Shown piece by piece: positions 56,198 to 64,000 of a DNA stretch of 64,000 bases (the stretch's first letter is position 1; each line of letters starts with the position of its first letter). The position numbers and the translations under genes were made by a program. This DNA is from Arenibacter echinorum (GTDB taxonomy: Bacteria > Bacteroidota > Bacteroidia > Flavobacteriales > Flavobacteriaceae): positions 248,001 through 312,000 of the forward strand of contig NZ_QLLN01000005.1 of assembly GCF_003259375.1 (NCBI RefSeq), written 5' to 3'. Below the pieces are notes generated by a model. The model made no database searches and was not told the DNA's origin. It saw only the letters and a program-made list of their open reading frames with translations.

Positions 56198-56683
56198 CTA
56201 ACCCAAGAATGTACTGTTAAAGGCTAAAGGAAGAATATCGGAAACAGAGTTACATTTTAAGATCTCCCCCGTTTCCCCGGACATAATTATAGATATAGGT
56301 CTCAATTGTTTTATTTCATATTCCGAAATGGACTGCCTACAATTACCACAAGGGGCGGCAGGTTTATTGACTACAAAATTTTTGGAAGTGGCGCTTATGG
56401 CAATGGCCTTGATGCCAATACCTGGAAATTTTGCCGAAGCGTAAAATATGGCCACTCTTTCTGCGCACAAACCGGAAGGGTATGAGGCATTTTCCTGATT
56501 ATTGCCAATTACAATTTCATCATTATCCAATAATACCGCAGCCCCAACATTAAATTTTGAATAAGGGGAATAGGCATTTTTCCTGGCCTTTACTGCTTCA
56601 TGCATTAAAATTTGATCCCCCTGATCCAGTTCATCCATAGAATCATAGACCAATAGATCGAACACTACCCTACGTAGTTTCAT
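56198..56683 (-). CDS. cdd: Cytidine deaminase
   Basis: 161 aa from the ATG at 56683 (MKLRRVVFDLL); the two earlier codons begin with TTG. Zinc ligands and catalytic Glu are present: CAERVAIFYA for the C-A-E motif and PCGNCRQSISEY for the second pair. It converts (deoxy)cytidine to (deoxy)uridine, feeding the salvage pool with the nucleoside transporter and kinase elsewhere in the window. The upstream gap to pdhA is about 200 bases. The gene is transcribed the same way as porV. Confidence 0.93.
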   Translation of the reverse strand: MKLRRVVFDLLVYDSMDELDQGDQILMHEAVKARKNAYSPYSKFNVGAAVLLDNDEIVIGNNQENASYPSGLCAERVAIFYASAKFPGIGIKAIAISATSKNFVVNKPAAPCGNCRQSISEYEIKQLRPISIIMSGETGEILKCNSVSDILPLAFNSTFLG

Positions 56684-56718
56684 AGACAATTAGCGTTATA
56701 TAATTTAGTAAAAATAAA

Positions 56719-56744
56719 CAAAACCTGCTTGTGGGCAGGTTTTG
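56719..56744 (-). terminator. Terminator of porV
   Basis: CAAAACCTGC pairs perfectly with GCAGGTTTTG around a six-base loop, followed on the minus strand by a T-rich stretch. It lies 28 bases after the porV stop, separating it from cdd. Confidence 0.82.
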
Positions 56745-56771
56745 TAGTTAAGCTATATATTTTTTTTGGCA

Positions 56772-57917
56772 TTAATCATTCAAAAATTCTTCTCCCAAAT
56801 TGAATGTCAGAGAAAATCTAAGTGTATTCTCCAAAGGGTTTCTGACTTGAGAAGTAGAGAACAAATAAGACAGGTCTACCTGAGCTGATTTAAACCTAAA
56901 ACCAGCACCCAAAGTGAAAAACTTTCTCGATCCCTTTAAATCGCTCTCATTAAAATATCCCGTTCTTAACATAAATGCATTCTGGTAGGTATATTCCGCA
57001 CCGAGTGCCCATGTAAATTCTTTTAACTCCTCGCTAAAGCCATCAGGTGCATCCCCAAATGACTTAAAAACCCCTTCAAAAAAAGTAGTTTGCTGATATT
57101 CGTCATTATCCGTTCCATCAATTACCCCGTCATCATTATAATCTTGTGGAGTAGGCACCAAAAGTTTATTAAATTCAGAGGTAAGCCCAAGCACATTATC
57201 CTGATCCAAAATAAAATCAAAACCGACCCCACCTTTCAAATTGGTAGGAAGAAAATTTTCTTGTCCGGCGTCATCATACTTTAACTTGCTTCCTAAATTT
57301 GAAATGTTGAAGCCTGCCCTCCAACGGCCATCAAAACTATTGTAGGCAATTTCCCTAGAGCGATAGTATCCGGAAACATCCACGGCAAATGAACTTGCCG
57401 CCTTGGAGTCCTCACTGCCATTATCCGGCAATTTAAGATTTGAACTAATAAACCTACCTGCAACAGCCATAGAAAAAGTTTCACTTAGCTTTAAAGAATA
57501 GGAACCATCAAAAGCCAATTCGTTGGGCTTGGCCAATCTGGCCTGATCCCCGGCAAATTGCCTAAGTTCTATTTCCCCTAAGGTAAAGTATCTGATGCTT
57601 AAGGCAAAGGCACTTCTATCATTGATCTTCTTGTGAAAATTTGCGCTCAACAGCGCTATATCGGTAATTATACTTTCCAAATAAGGTGTATAACTAAGTC
57701 CAATTCCCATTTCTCTTTCTGCGAAGGCAAATTTTGCCGGATTCCATTGTTGGGAGAAAGCATCTGTAGAAGTTGCCACCCCCATATCGCCCATACCAGA
57801 TGCCCTGGCATCAGCAGCAATGGTCAAAAAAGGCACGGCAGTAGTAATCACCCTATCTTCCTGAGCAGAAACTTTAAACACCAAGAAAAGCAAGAAAAGT
57901 ATTGATAATTTTTTCAT
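56772..57917 (-). CDS. porV: Type IX secretion outer-membrane protein PorV
   Basis: 381 aa with a Sec signal peptide (MKKLSILFLLFLVFKVSAQ). The family start ITTAVPFLTIAADARASGMGDMGVATSTDAFSQQWNPAKFAF is distinctive of PorV, a beta-barrel of the FadL type that shuttles T9SS cargo from the translocon to the attachment complex. The C-terminus is a run of alternating strands (STSQVRNPLENTLRFSLTFNLGEEF). In relatives, porU normally precedes it, but here only gldJ is found on the other side of a 440-base gap. Confidence 0.95.
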   Translation of the reverse strand: MKKLSILFLLFLVFKVSAQEDRVITTAVPFLTIAADARASGMGDMGVATSTDAFSQQWNPAKFAFAEREMGIGLSYTPYLESIITDIALLSANFHKKINDRSAFALSIRYFTLGEIELRQFAGDQARLAKPNELAFDGSYSLKLSETFSMAVAGRFISSNLKLPDNGSEDSKAASSFAVDVSGYYRSREIAYNSFDGRWRAGFNISNLGSKLKYDDAGQENFLPTNLKGGVGFDFILDQDNVLGLTSEFNKLLVPTPQDYNDDGVIDGTDNDEYQQTTFFEGVFKSFGDAPDGFSEELKEFTWALGAEYTYQNAFMLRTGYFNESDLKGSRKFFTLGAGFRFKSAQVDLSYLFSTSQVRNPLENTLRFSLTFNLGEEFLND

Positions 57918-58357
57918 TTTTACTTGTTAAAATTAAGATTTGGTTTCAATAGTTATCCCAAAGAACCCGAATAAAATTATTTCGGTTCATTATAGTCAAA
58001 CGTCCTTTTTCCGAATATCTTATATAAACCATTAAAAAAAATCGGCATTTAAATTCTTTTTACAATAAGATACTATATATAGGAATAATCCATGGCTAAG
58101 TTTGTTTCACTCTTATTGATTTTACTTGATATTTTACAAAGAATTATCAACTATCCATACTATATTAAATTTTAAGTCGTTATTCATGTTAAGCGATGCT
58201 CTTAGCGTGTTAAATAAATGATCAAATTTTTTTCATTTAACAAAATATTATGCCTTAATCATCGTTCTAAATGCCGAAAGCGACACAAAATATTAATAAA
58301 ATATGAATCGCAAACTCCTTTAATAAGAAGTTTGTCTTTTGAACTCAAGTCCTAATT
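57918..58357. other. AT-rich divergent intergenic region, no porU
   Basis: 440 bases between divergent porV and gldJ with no open frame of note on either strand. It must hold the promoters of both, but no full TTG-N17-TAnnTTTG match was found. The porU protease gene usually found here in other flavobacteria is missing. Confidence 0.7.
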
Positions 58358-60019
58358 ATGAAAAAACAATTCATCAAAGTTGTACTCTCTTGCGCTATTG
58401 TAGCTGGTGGTTTTTCAAGCTGTAAAAACTCATCATCCTCTAAAAATGTTTCAAGGGCTACGGGCTGGAATATTAACGCCAAGGAAGGTGGATTTCAGTA
58501 CAATTCAGACTTTAAAGAGCAGGAAACTGCACCAGGTTTAGTATTTGTAGAGGGAGGAACCTTTACAAAAGGTCAGGTTCAAGATGATGTGATGCACGAA
58601 TGGAACAACACCCCTACCTCACAGCACGTGCAGTCTTTCTATATGGATGAGACCGAAGTTACCAACGTTATGTATTTGGAATATTTGGATTACCTGAAGA
58701 GTGTTTACCCTCCAGAAAATCCTAAATATGTACATATATACACCGGTGCCTTACCAGATACATTGGTTTGGAGAAACAGGTTGGGATTCAACGAAACCAT
58801 GACCAATAACTACCTACGCCACCCAGCTTATGCGGAATACCCAGTGGTTGGTGTAAATTGGATCCAGGCTACGCAATTTGCAGAATGGAGGACAGACCGA
58901 GTGAATGAAGTTATGCTGGAAAGGGAGGGCTATCTTTCAGAGGAGGCCAAATACAAAGTAATAAATGGTGAAGCAGAAGGTGGCTTTAGCACAGAGGCAT
59001 ATTTAAACAGACCAGAATCCGTATACAACGGACAGATAGACTCTTTACAGGGAAAAATGAAAAAAGATTCAGTTTCCGTCTTTGCCAAAAGAAGTTCCGG
59101 GGTTATTTTACCAGAATATAGATTGCCAACAGAGACTGAATGGGAATATGCAGCCCAGGCACAGATAGGAAGCAGGGAATACAATAACTACAGAGGTAGA
59201 AAAAAATATCCTTGGGAAGGAGATTATACCAGAAATGGACAGAGAGTTGGCAGAGGAGATCAATTGGCCAACTTTAAACAAGGAAAAGGAGATTACGGCG
59301 GAATTGCAGGATGGTCAGATGACGGAGCCGATATTACCGCAGAAGTCAAATCTTACAAACCCAATGATTTTGGATTATATGATATGGCAGGAAACGTGGC
59401 GGAATGGGTTGCAGATGTCTACAGACCAATCGTTGACGACGAAGTAAGTGACTTCAACTATTTCCGAGGAAACGTTTATATGAAAACGGCCATTGGAAAA
59501 GACGGAAAAGTAAATGTAATTCGTGACTCCATTGTGTACGACACCTTGCCTAACGGTAAAGTTGTAGCGGTAAATTTACCTGGAGAGATAAAAATGGTAC
59601 CAGTAGATGAAGAAGAAACCTTCTTAAGGACAAACTTCTCATCCAGTGACAACAGAGGATATAGGGACGGTGAACCAGGATCTACCAGATTTTATGACAG
59701 ATTTAGTGATGAGGAGGACGAAAAGGACGAAAAGAAAATGTACGACTCTCCTGTGAGCAAAGTACAGGTAGACTCTACTGGAAATATTGTGAGAGCTTAT
59801 GACAAATCCAACAATAGAACTTCATTGATCAATGATGAGGTTAGGGTCTTCAAAGGAGGTTCATGGAGAGATAGGGCCTATTGGTTGGACCCAGCTCAGA
59901 GAAGATATTTACCACAGTATATGGCTACTGACTATATTGGATTTAGATGCGCTATGTCCAGAGTCGGATCCAAATCCAAAACAAAAAACAAAACACCTAG
60001 AAGCAAGAAAGCCAAATAG
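58358..60019 (+). CDS. gldJ: Gliding-motility lipoprotein GldJ
   Basis: 553 aa lipoprotein (lipobox FSSC, Cys22). The fold is of the formylglycine-generating/SUMF1 type: FVEGGTFTKGQ, YMDETEVTNVMYLEYLDYL, PVVGVNWIQATQFAEWRT, YRLPTETEWEYAAQAQ, and the C-terminal RVFKGGSWRDRAYWLDPAQRRYLPQ...IGFRCAMSRV. It lacks the FGE cysteine pair, so it should be structural. It is required for gliding and for T9SS stability in relatives. It ends in a good terminator, and murF follows. Confidence 0.95.
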   Translation: MKKQFIKVVLSCAIVAGGFSSCKNSSSSKNVSRATGWNINAKEGGFQYNSDFKEQETAPGLVFVEGGTFTKGQVQDDVMHEWNNTPTSQHVQSFYMDETEVTNVMYLEYLDYLKSVYPPENPKYVHIYTGALPDTLVWRNRLGFNETMTNNYLRHPAYAEYPVVGVNWIQATQFAEWRTDRVNEVMLEREGYLSEEAKYKVINGEAEGGFSTEAYLNRPESVYNGQIDSLQGKMKKDSVSVFAKRSSGVILPEYRLPTETEWEYAAQAQIGSREYNNYRGRKKYPWEGDYTRNGQRVGRGDQLANFKQGKGDYGGIAGWSDDGADITAEVKSYKPNDFGLYDMAGNVAEWVADVYRPIVDDEVSDFNYFRGNVYMKTAIGKDGKVNVIRDSIVYDTLPNGKVVAVNLPGEIKMVPVDEEETFLRTNFSSSDNRGYRDGEPGSTRFYDRFSDEEDEKDEKKMYDSPVSKVQVDSTGNIVRAYDKSNNRTSLINDEVRVFKGGSWRDRAYWLDPAQRRYLPQYMATDYIGFRCAMSRVGSKSKTKNKTPRSKKAK

Positions 60020-60044
60020 TTCTTGTAGTTAAATAAATATGAAG

Positions 60045-60070
60045 AAGCCCTTTTTAAAAAGGGCTTTTTT
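60045..60070 (+). terminator. Terminator of gldJ
   Basis: AAGCCCTTTTT pairs with AAAAAGGGCTT (11 bp, no loop bases between the arms except the A/T run), followed by TTTT. It ends 15 bases before the murF ATG. Confidence 0.85.
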
Positions 60071-60084
60071 TATATCTTAGATTT

Positions 60085-61359
60085 ATGACAATAGAACAAT
60101 TGCACCAACTCTTTTTAGGGTTCCCCCAGGTGTGCACAGACACTAGAAAAATAAGCCCCAATTGCATATTTTTCGCCTTAAAGGGAGATAATTTTAATGG
60201 TAACTTTTATGCCGGCCAAGCTCTTGACCAAGGCGCTTCATATGCCGTTGTAGATGAAGAGGAATATGCCGTAGGCGATAAGACCATACTGGTAAAAAAT
60301 GTACTTACCACGCTCCAAAATCTATCCCAATTTCACCGGAACTTTTGCAAAGCAAAAGTAATTGGCCTTACAGGCAGTAATGGCAAAACCACCACAAAAG
60401 AACTAATTACCGCTGTTCTATCCAGAAAATATAAAACTATTGCCACAAAGGGCAATTTAAACAATCATATTGGGGTACCGTTAACACTACTTTCCATAAC
60501 TCCGGATACGGAAATGGCCATTGTAGAAATGGGTGCCAACCATCTTAAGGAAATAGAGTTCCTATGCAAGTTGGCCGGGCCCGATTTTGGATATATTACC
60601 AATTTTGGAAAGGCGCACCTAGAGGGCTTTGGGAGTGAGGCCGGAGTAATAAAGGGCAAAAGTGAGCTTTACGACTTTTTAACAAGTCATGACAAATCCG
60701 TTTTTTTTAATGCAGACGATCCTATTCAGAAGGAAAAATTAGCCACGGTTATCAAGAAATTTGGATATAGCCAGAACGATAGTGAATTCTTTCAAATAAA
60801 ACTTATTGGCGCTGATCCGTTTGTCAAAATTGCCGTAGATAATATTCATATTACGACCCAACTTGTAGGCAGTTATAATTTCACCAATTGCTGTGCCGCT
60901 ATATTAATTGGAAGATACTTTAATGTGGAGCTGGACGAGATAAAAAAAGGAATTGAAAATTATATCCCCCAAAATAATCGTTCCCAAATAATCGACAAAA
61001 ATGGCCACCACATAATTCTGGATGCGTATAATGCCAACCCTACAAGCATGAAGGCCGCCTTGGAAAACTTTCAGCAAATAAAGGCTGATTATAAGATTGC
61101 CTTTTTGGGAGATATGTTCGAATTAGGAAAAACGGCAGAAAAAGAGCATCAGGAAATTTCAAATATAGCCGCCAATATGAATTTTGATCAAGTGTTTTTA
61201 ATTGGTGAGAACTTTTTCAAGACAAAAAGCGACAGTAGTAAATTCAAGTCCTTTGACCATCTAAAGGAAACTCTCAACAATAAAACGCTGAAAAGCGCCA
61301 CTATCTTGGTAAAAGGATCCAGGGGCATGGCTTTGGAAAGAATACTCGAGTTGTTATAA
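60085..61359 (+). CDS. murF: UDP-N-acetylmuramoyl-tripeptide-D-alanyl-D-alanine ligase
   Basis: Adds D-Ala-D-Ala to the muropeptide. The 424-aa protein has the P-loop GSNGKTTTKE at about residues 98-107, the MurF start MTIEQLHQLFLGFPQVCTDTRKI, NLNNHIGVPLTLLSI, and the C-terminal ligase domain with LDAYNANPTSMKAALENF. Adjacent to gldJ, a gene order I recall as frequent in flavobacteria. Complements murI and mpl of the window. Convergent with the tRNA gene. Confidence 0.95.
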   Translation: MTIEQLHQLFLGFPQVCTDTRKISPNCIFFALKGDNFNGNFYAGQALDQGASYAVVDEEEYAVGDKTILVKNVLTTLQNLSQFHRNFCKAKVIGLTGSNGKTTTKELITAVLSRKYKTIATKGNLNNHIGVPLTLLSITPDTEMAIVEMGANHLKEIEFLCKLAGPDFGYITNFGKAHLEGFGSEAGVIKGKSELYDFLTSHDKSVFFNADDPIQKEKLATVIKKFGYSQNDSEFFQIKLIGADPFVKIAVDNIHITTQLVGSYNFTNCCAAILIGRYFNVELDEIKKGIENYIPQNNRSQIIDKNGHHIILDAYNANPTSMKAALENFQQIKADYKIAFLGDMFELGKTAEKEHQEISNIAANMNFDQVFLIGENFFKTKSDSSKFKSFDHLKETLNNKTLKSATILVKGSRGMALERILELL

Positions 61360-61384
61360 CCTTTAAAACCAAAGTATTTTTTTG

Positions 61385-61459
61385 TGGGACATACTGGATT
61401 CGAACCAGTGACCTCTGCCCTGTCAAGGCAGCGCTCTAAACCAACTGAGCTAATACCCC
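61385..61459 (-). tRNA. tRNA-Val(GAC)
   Basis: 75-base gene on the minus strand. Acceptor stem GGGGTAT pairs with ATGTCCC (two G-U pairs), D arm GCTCAGTTGG...GAGC, anticodon stem CTGCC/GGCAG with loop TTGACAG, and T arm CTGG-TTCGAAT-CCAG. The anticodon 34-36 is GAC, reading GUC/GUU Val codons. CCA is not encoded. The following T-run on the minus strand side is short. Confidence 0.93.
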
Positions 61460-61699
61460 ATTAACTGCAACAACAGAAAAATAGTCCGCCAAAATTACAC
61501 CAATTTTAAGAGTTTGAAACAACCTTGGAAAGTTTTTTCAATAAATTGCCTCCTTTGGATTCAAAATCGATTTCTCAACTGTTGAAGTAAAAACAGTATG
61601 CCTCCCCCACAGATCTTGGTTTCAACACCTCCTTGAGAAATAAAAGTAATCCCTAATAAATTGGAATAGAATCCATTAACTACCACCTAACACCCTCTC

Positions 61700-63169
61700 T
61701 TATTCTGATTTCCCAAACCTAAACACCTCCGAAGGAGTCCTGGCGCTTTCCAAAATGCCTTCCATTTCAGCAACCACCTCTGGGAAATCGGCCGCCAAAT
61801 TATTCTCCTCACCAGTGTCCTTGGACAGGTCATATAGCTCTAACTGCGCATCCGGGTTCTTTAGAACATTGTACTTTACAGCCTTCCAGTCTCCCTTTCT
61901 AACAGCTTGCCTACCACCTTTTTCATGAAACTCCCAATACAAATACTCGTGTTCTTTCTGCTCAGTGGAATTACCCAACAAAGTGGGCAATAAGGAAATT
62001 CCGTCCAAACCAGGAGTTTCCTGTATCCCCGCAATTTCTGCCAAAGTGGGAAAGACATCCCAAAATGCCGAAACATGGCCTGTAACGCTTCCCTGCTTAA
62101 TCTTATTGGGCCATTTAACCATCATAGGTACACGAATTCCCCCTTCGTACAAATCCCTTTTATAACCCTTTAAAAAACCATTGCTATCAAAATAATCGGG
62201 ATCTGCCCCACCCTCTAGATGTGGACCATTGTCGGATGTAAAAATTATAATTGTATTATCCGCTATTCCCAAATCGTTAACCTTCCTAACAATTTCACCC
62301 ACCTGTTCATCCAAGATACTCACCATAGCCGCAAAGGCCGCATGGCTTTCTGTTTGGGAGCCGCATCCTCCTATTTTATACTTAGGGCCATCATCTACAC
62401 CCTTATATACTTTTTCTGGCATATATTTTCCTCTAAATCTATTATGCACCTCCTCTGGGGCAACCAACTCTGCATGTGGAATTATAGACGGCACATAGGC
62501 AAAAAAGGGCCTGTCCCTATTCTCTTCAATAAACTGTAAGGTCTTTTCATGAATAAGATTCGGGGCATAAATACCTTTTTTAGTGCCCGAATTCTCCGGC
62601 AGCACTATAGAGTCTTTATTGGACCACAAATGATAGGGATAATAATTATGCCCCATCGTCTGACAATTATACCCATAAAAAGTATCAAATCCTTGGTTAT
62701 TGGGATCCCCTTCCGACCCTGGATATCCCAACCCCCATTTACCAAAAGCACCGGTGCTATAGCCAGCCTTCTTTAAGACTTCCGCAACGGTAAGGGTACT
62801 ATCGGGAATAGGAAATTGACCTTCCGGTTTAATTCCATAATTACCCCTAACCACAGTATGACCTGTATGCATACCGGTCATAAGTGCCGATCTAGAGGGG
62901 GCACAAACAGTACTTCCGGAATAATGCTGGGTAAAAAGCATACCTTCGGCCGCCAACTTATCTATATTGGGAGTTTTAATCTTATTTTGCCCATACACAC
63001 CTAGATCCCCATACCCCAAATCATCGGCAAGGATATAAATAATATTTGGCGGGGCAATTGTTTTTGATACTTCCGCCAAACCTAAATCGGAGGATTTCTT
63101 TTCCATTTTACATGAAGTGAACCCAATGGCAGTAATAATCATTAACCCAAAAACGACTTTAAAATCCAT
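61700..63169 (-). CDS. Sulfatase, periplasmic lipoprotein
   Basis: 489 aa. Lipoprotein signal with lipobox FTSC (Cys20). The formylglycine site is CAPSR with Cys89 to be oxidised, and the metal ligands are in IYILADDLGYGDLGVYG and TSDNGPH. The C-terminal part GNSTEQKEHEYLYWEFHEKGG is of the arylsulfatase S1 type. Hydrolyses sulfate esters, possibly of algal polysaccharides; the sulfatase-maturation enzyme is not nearby. It is not part of a polysaccharide utilisation locus here. Confidence 0.9.
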   Translation of the reverse strand: MDFKVVFGLMIITAIGFTSCKMEKKSSDLGLAEVSKTIAPPNIIYILADDLGYGDLGVYGQNKIKTPNIDKLAAEGMLFTQHYSGSTVCAPSRSALMTGMHTGHTVVRGNYGIKPEGQFPIPDSTLTVAEVLKKAGYSTGAFGKWGLGYPGSEGDPNNQGFDTFYGYNCQTMGHNYYPYHLWSNKDSIVLPENSGTKKGIYAPNLIHEKTLQFIEENRDRPFFAYVPSIIPHAELVAPEEVHNRFRGKYMPEKVYKGVDDGPKYKIGGCGSQTESHAAFAAMVSILDEQVGEIVRKVNDLGIADNTIIIFTSDNGPHLEGGADPDYFDSNGFLKGYKRDLYEGGIRVPMMVKWPNKIKQGSVTGHVSAFWDVFPTLAEIAGIQETPGLDGISLLPTLLGNSTEQKEHEYLYWEFHEKGGRQAVRKGDWKAVKYNVLKNPDAQLELYDLSKDTGEENNLAADFPEVVAEMEGILESARTPSEVFRFGKSE

Positions 63170-63266
63170 GACCTTATCTATTTATTTCAAACATACGGAG
63201 AATTATAAAAAAATCGCGGGTTGAAGATGTGAAAACCCACCGATGAAATCTCCCATGATATTCGCT

Positions 63267-63944
63267 TTAAAATGCTGTTGGTAGTTCTGCCTCAAACGGA
63301 TCGGTAAATTTAAGATCGTGAAACCAATAAACTGAGCTAATCACCTCTATACCCATTAATTTATCGCTTATCGTCTCACTGTTGTACTGCCAAATTATAT
63401 CCTTGGCATCCGGAAAATCCTGCCCTTCCAATTGTTCTGAAAACAACCTATTCAACAAAGTATTCTTAGGCATCCCAGCTGCCAATAATCTGATGAGAGA
63501 TGCTTCAAAATTGGACTTAAACACAGACATATCTTCCTTTTTAGCATCTTCTATCTCAACCTTAAACCTTAGTGCTTCGGGCTGGGGAAACTTGCCATTA
63601 AAGGCCTGAAACAATAATTGTCCAGCATTAAAAAATTGTTCGTGCAATGATAAATCCGCATACTCCTCCCACATTTTTTCATGGAGCATTTCATGTGATA
63701 AATTGGCAATCTGACTGCTACTCAAAACCTCTTTGAACAAATAGCCCAAAACTATTTCTGCTGCCTCTGGGGGCTCAAAATCTGTTAAGGACAACATACA
63801 CATTTCCTTCAATTCTGAATTCGGAATATTGGCAGTATCCCCAAATTCCATAATACCCAACAGTTCCATATAATTTTCACTTCCCCAAGCATTGGGCAAT
63901 TCACGTATGGTTTCAAACTTTTTAAGATTAATTTTATATTTCAT
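63267..63944 (-). CDS. Unrecognised protein
   Basis: 225 aa, no signal peptide, no membrane helix, and no family that I recognise. The sequence is rich in helix-forming and acidic residues (ELKEMCMLSLTDFEPPEAAE, LSHEMLHEKMWEEYADLS) with one basic N-terminal start (MKYKINLKKFETIRELPNAW). It could be a cytoplasmic protein of mostly alpha structure. It is followed, about 97 bases downstream on the same strand, by the sulfatase; upstream the window ends, so its full operon is not visible. Confidence 0.65.
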   Translation of the reverse strand: MKYKINLKKFETIRELPNAWGSENYMELLGIMEFGDTANIPNSELKEMCMLSLTDFEPPEAAEIVLGYLFKEVLSSSQIANLSHEMLHEKMWEEYADLSLHEQFFNAGQLLFQAFNGKFPQPEALRFKVEIEDAKKEDMSVFKSNFEASLIRLLAAGMPKNTLLNRLFSEQLEGQDFPDAKDIIWQYNSETISDKLMGIEVISSVYWFHDLKFTDPFEAELPTAF

Positions 63945-64000
63945 AATTATGTCTTTTCCTATGGTCAGGGCATCCTAAGTTACGGAAACGAGGGTTATGT

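Noticed and set aside
58358-60019. GldJ as a working formylglycine-generating enzyme for the nearby sulfatase
   Set aside because: It has the fold but I see no catalytic cysteine pair; the lipoprotein signal and context identify GldJ.
61385-61459. tRNA-Asp
   Set aside because: The loop TTGACAG places GAC (Val) at 34-36; Asp would need GTC.
61385-63169. tRNA gene as the attachment site of an integrated element
   Set aside because: No integrase, no repeated 3' tRNA end and no change in composition nearby.
1-64000. CRISPR array, prophage, IS element or defence island
   Set aside because: No regularly spaced repeats, transposase, integrase, capsid or restriction genes were seen.

Overview
This is 64 kb of ordinary-looking core chromosome from a member of the Bacteroidota, almost certainly family Flavobacteriaceae. 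The evidence is the type IX secretion/gliding pair porV and gldJ, an adenylate kinase fused to a hypoxanthine phosphoribosyltransferase, a DUF5686 outer-membrane protein, SusC-free but typically flavobacterial lipoproteins, low-to-moderate GC, and several promoters of the Bacteroidota form TTG-N(about 17-20)-TAnnTTTG. No prophage, insertion sequence, CRISPR array, toxin-antitoxin pair or defence island was seen. About 55 protein genes and one tRNA are supported.

Layout. 1-11 kb: deoxynucleoside kinase, a DUF4010/MgtC membrane protein, a membrane pyrophosphatase next to a soluble pyrophosphatase, a DUF5686 outer-membrane protein, pyruvate dehydrogenase E1-beta, then etfB-etfA. 11-20 kb: DUF151 nuclease-like protein, CNT nucleoside transporter, thyA, a CBM48 protein, a class V aminotransferase, a 2TM protein coupled to folA, murI, mpl, a cupin and an atypical SDR. 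20.8-28 kb: a giant alpha-2-macroglobulin, DoxX and a DUF4136 lipoprotein. 28-37 kb: obgE, the hpt-adk fusion, purK-purE, an M3 peptidase, a repeat-bearing gap, PH-domain and rhodanese proteins, then an ECF sigma factor with a tiny zinc-type anti-sigma candidate and a UbiA-like membrane protein. 37-50 kb: gcvP, a FabH-like synthase, a methyltransferase, a GT2, a PafA-type phosphatase, a two-gene MlaE/MlaF-like ABC system, DUF389, manC, a SprT-like protein and an AI-2E family protein. 50-64 kb: HAD, SDR and M28 peptidase genes, then pdhC, pdhA, cdd, porV, gldJ, murF, tRNA-Val, a sulfatase lipoprotein and an unrecognised protein.

How the genes work together. Nucleotide salvage and synthesis are strongly represented (deoxynucleoside kinase, CNT transporter, thyA, folA, hpt-adk, purE/K, cdd). 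Energy metabolism includes all E1/E2 parts of pyruvate dehydrogenase, but in two places about 44 kb apart, plus ETF and glycine cleavage P-protein. Peptidoglycan is served by murI, mpl and murF. Outer-membrane and gliding biology is served by porV, gldJ, DUF5686 and the MlaEF-like pair.

Nothing here is clearly an undescribed system. The best second-look items are: the relocated ion-gate glutamate and long periplasmic tail of the membrane pyrophosphatase; a perfect 22-bp palindrome in front of etfB; a probable near-leaderless mRNA for the FabH-like gene; the small cysteine/histidine anti-sigma candidate; an SDR without its catalytic Tyr/Lys; a UbiA-like protein without its first Asp motif; and the absence of porU between porV and gldJ.
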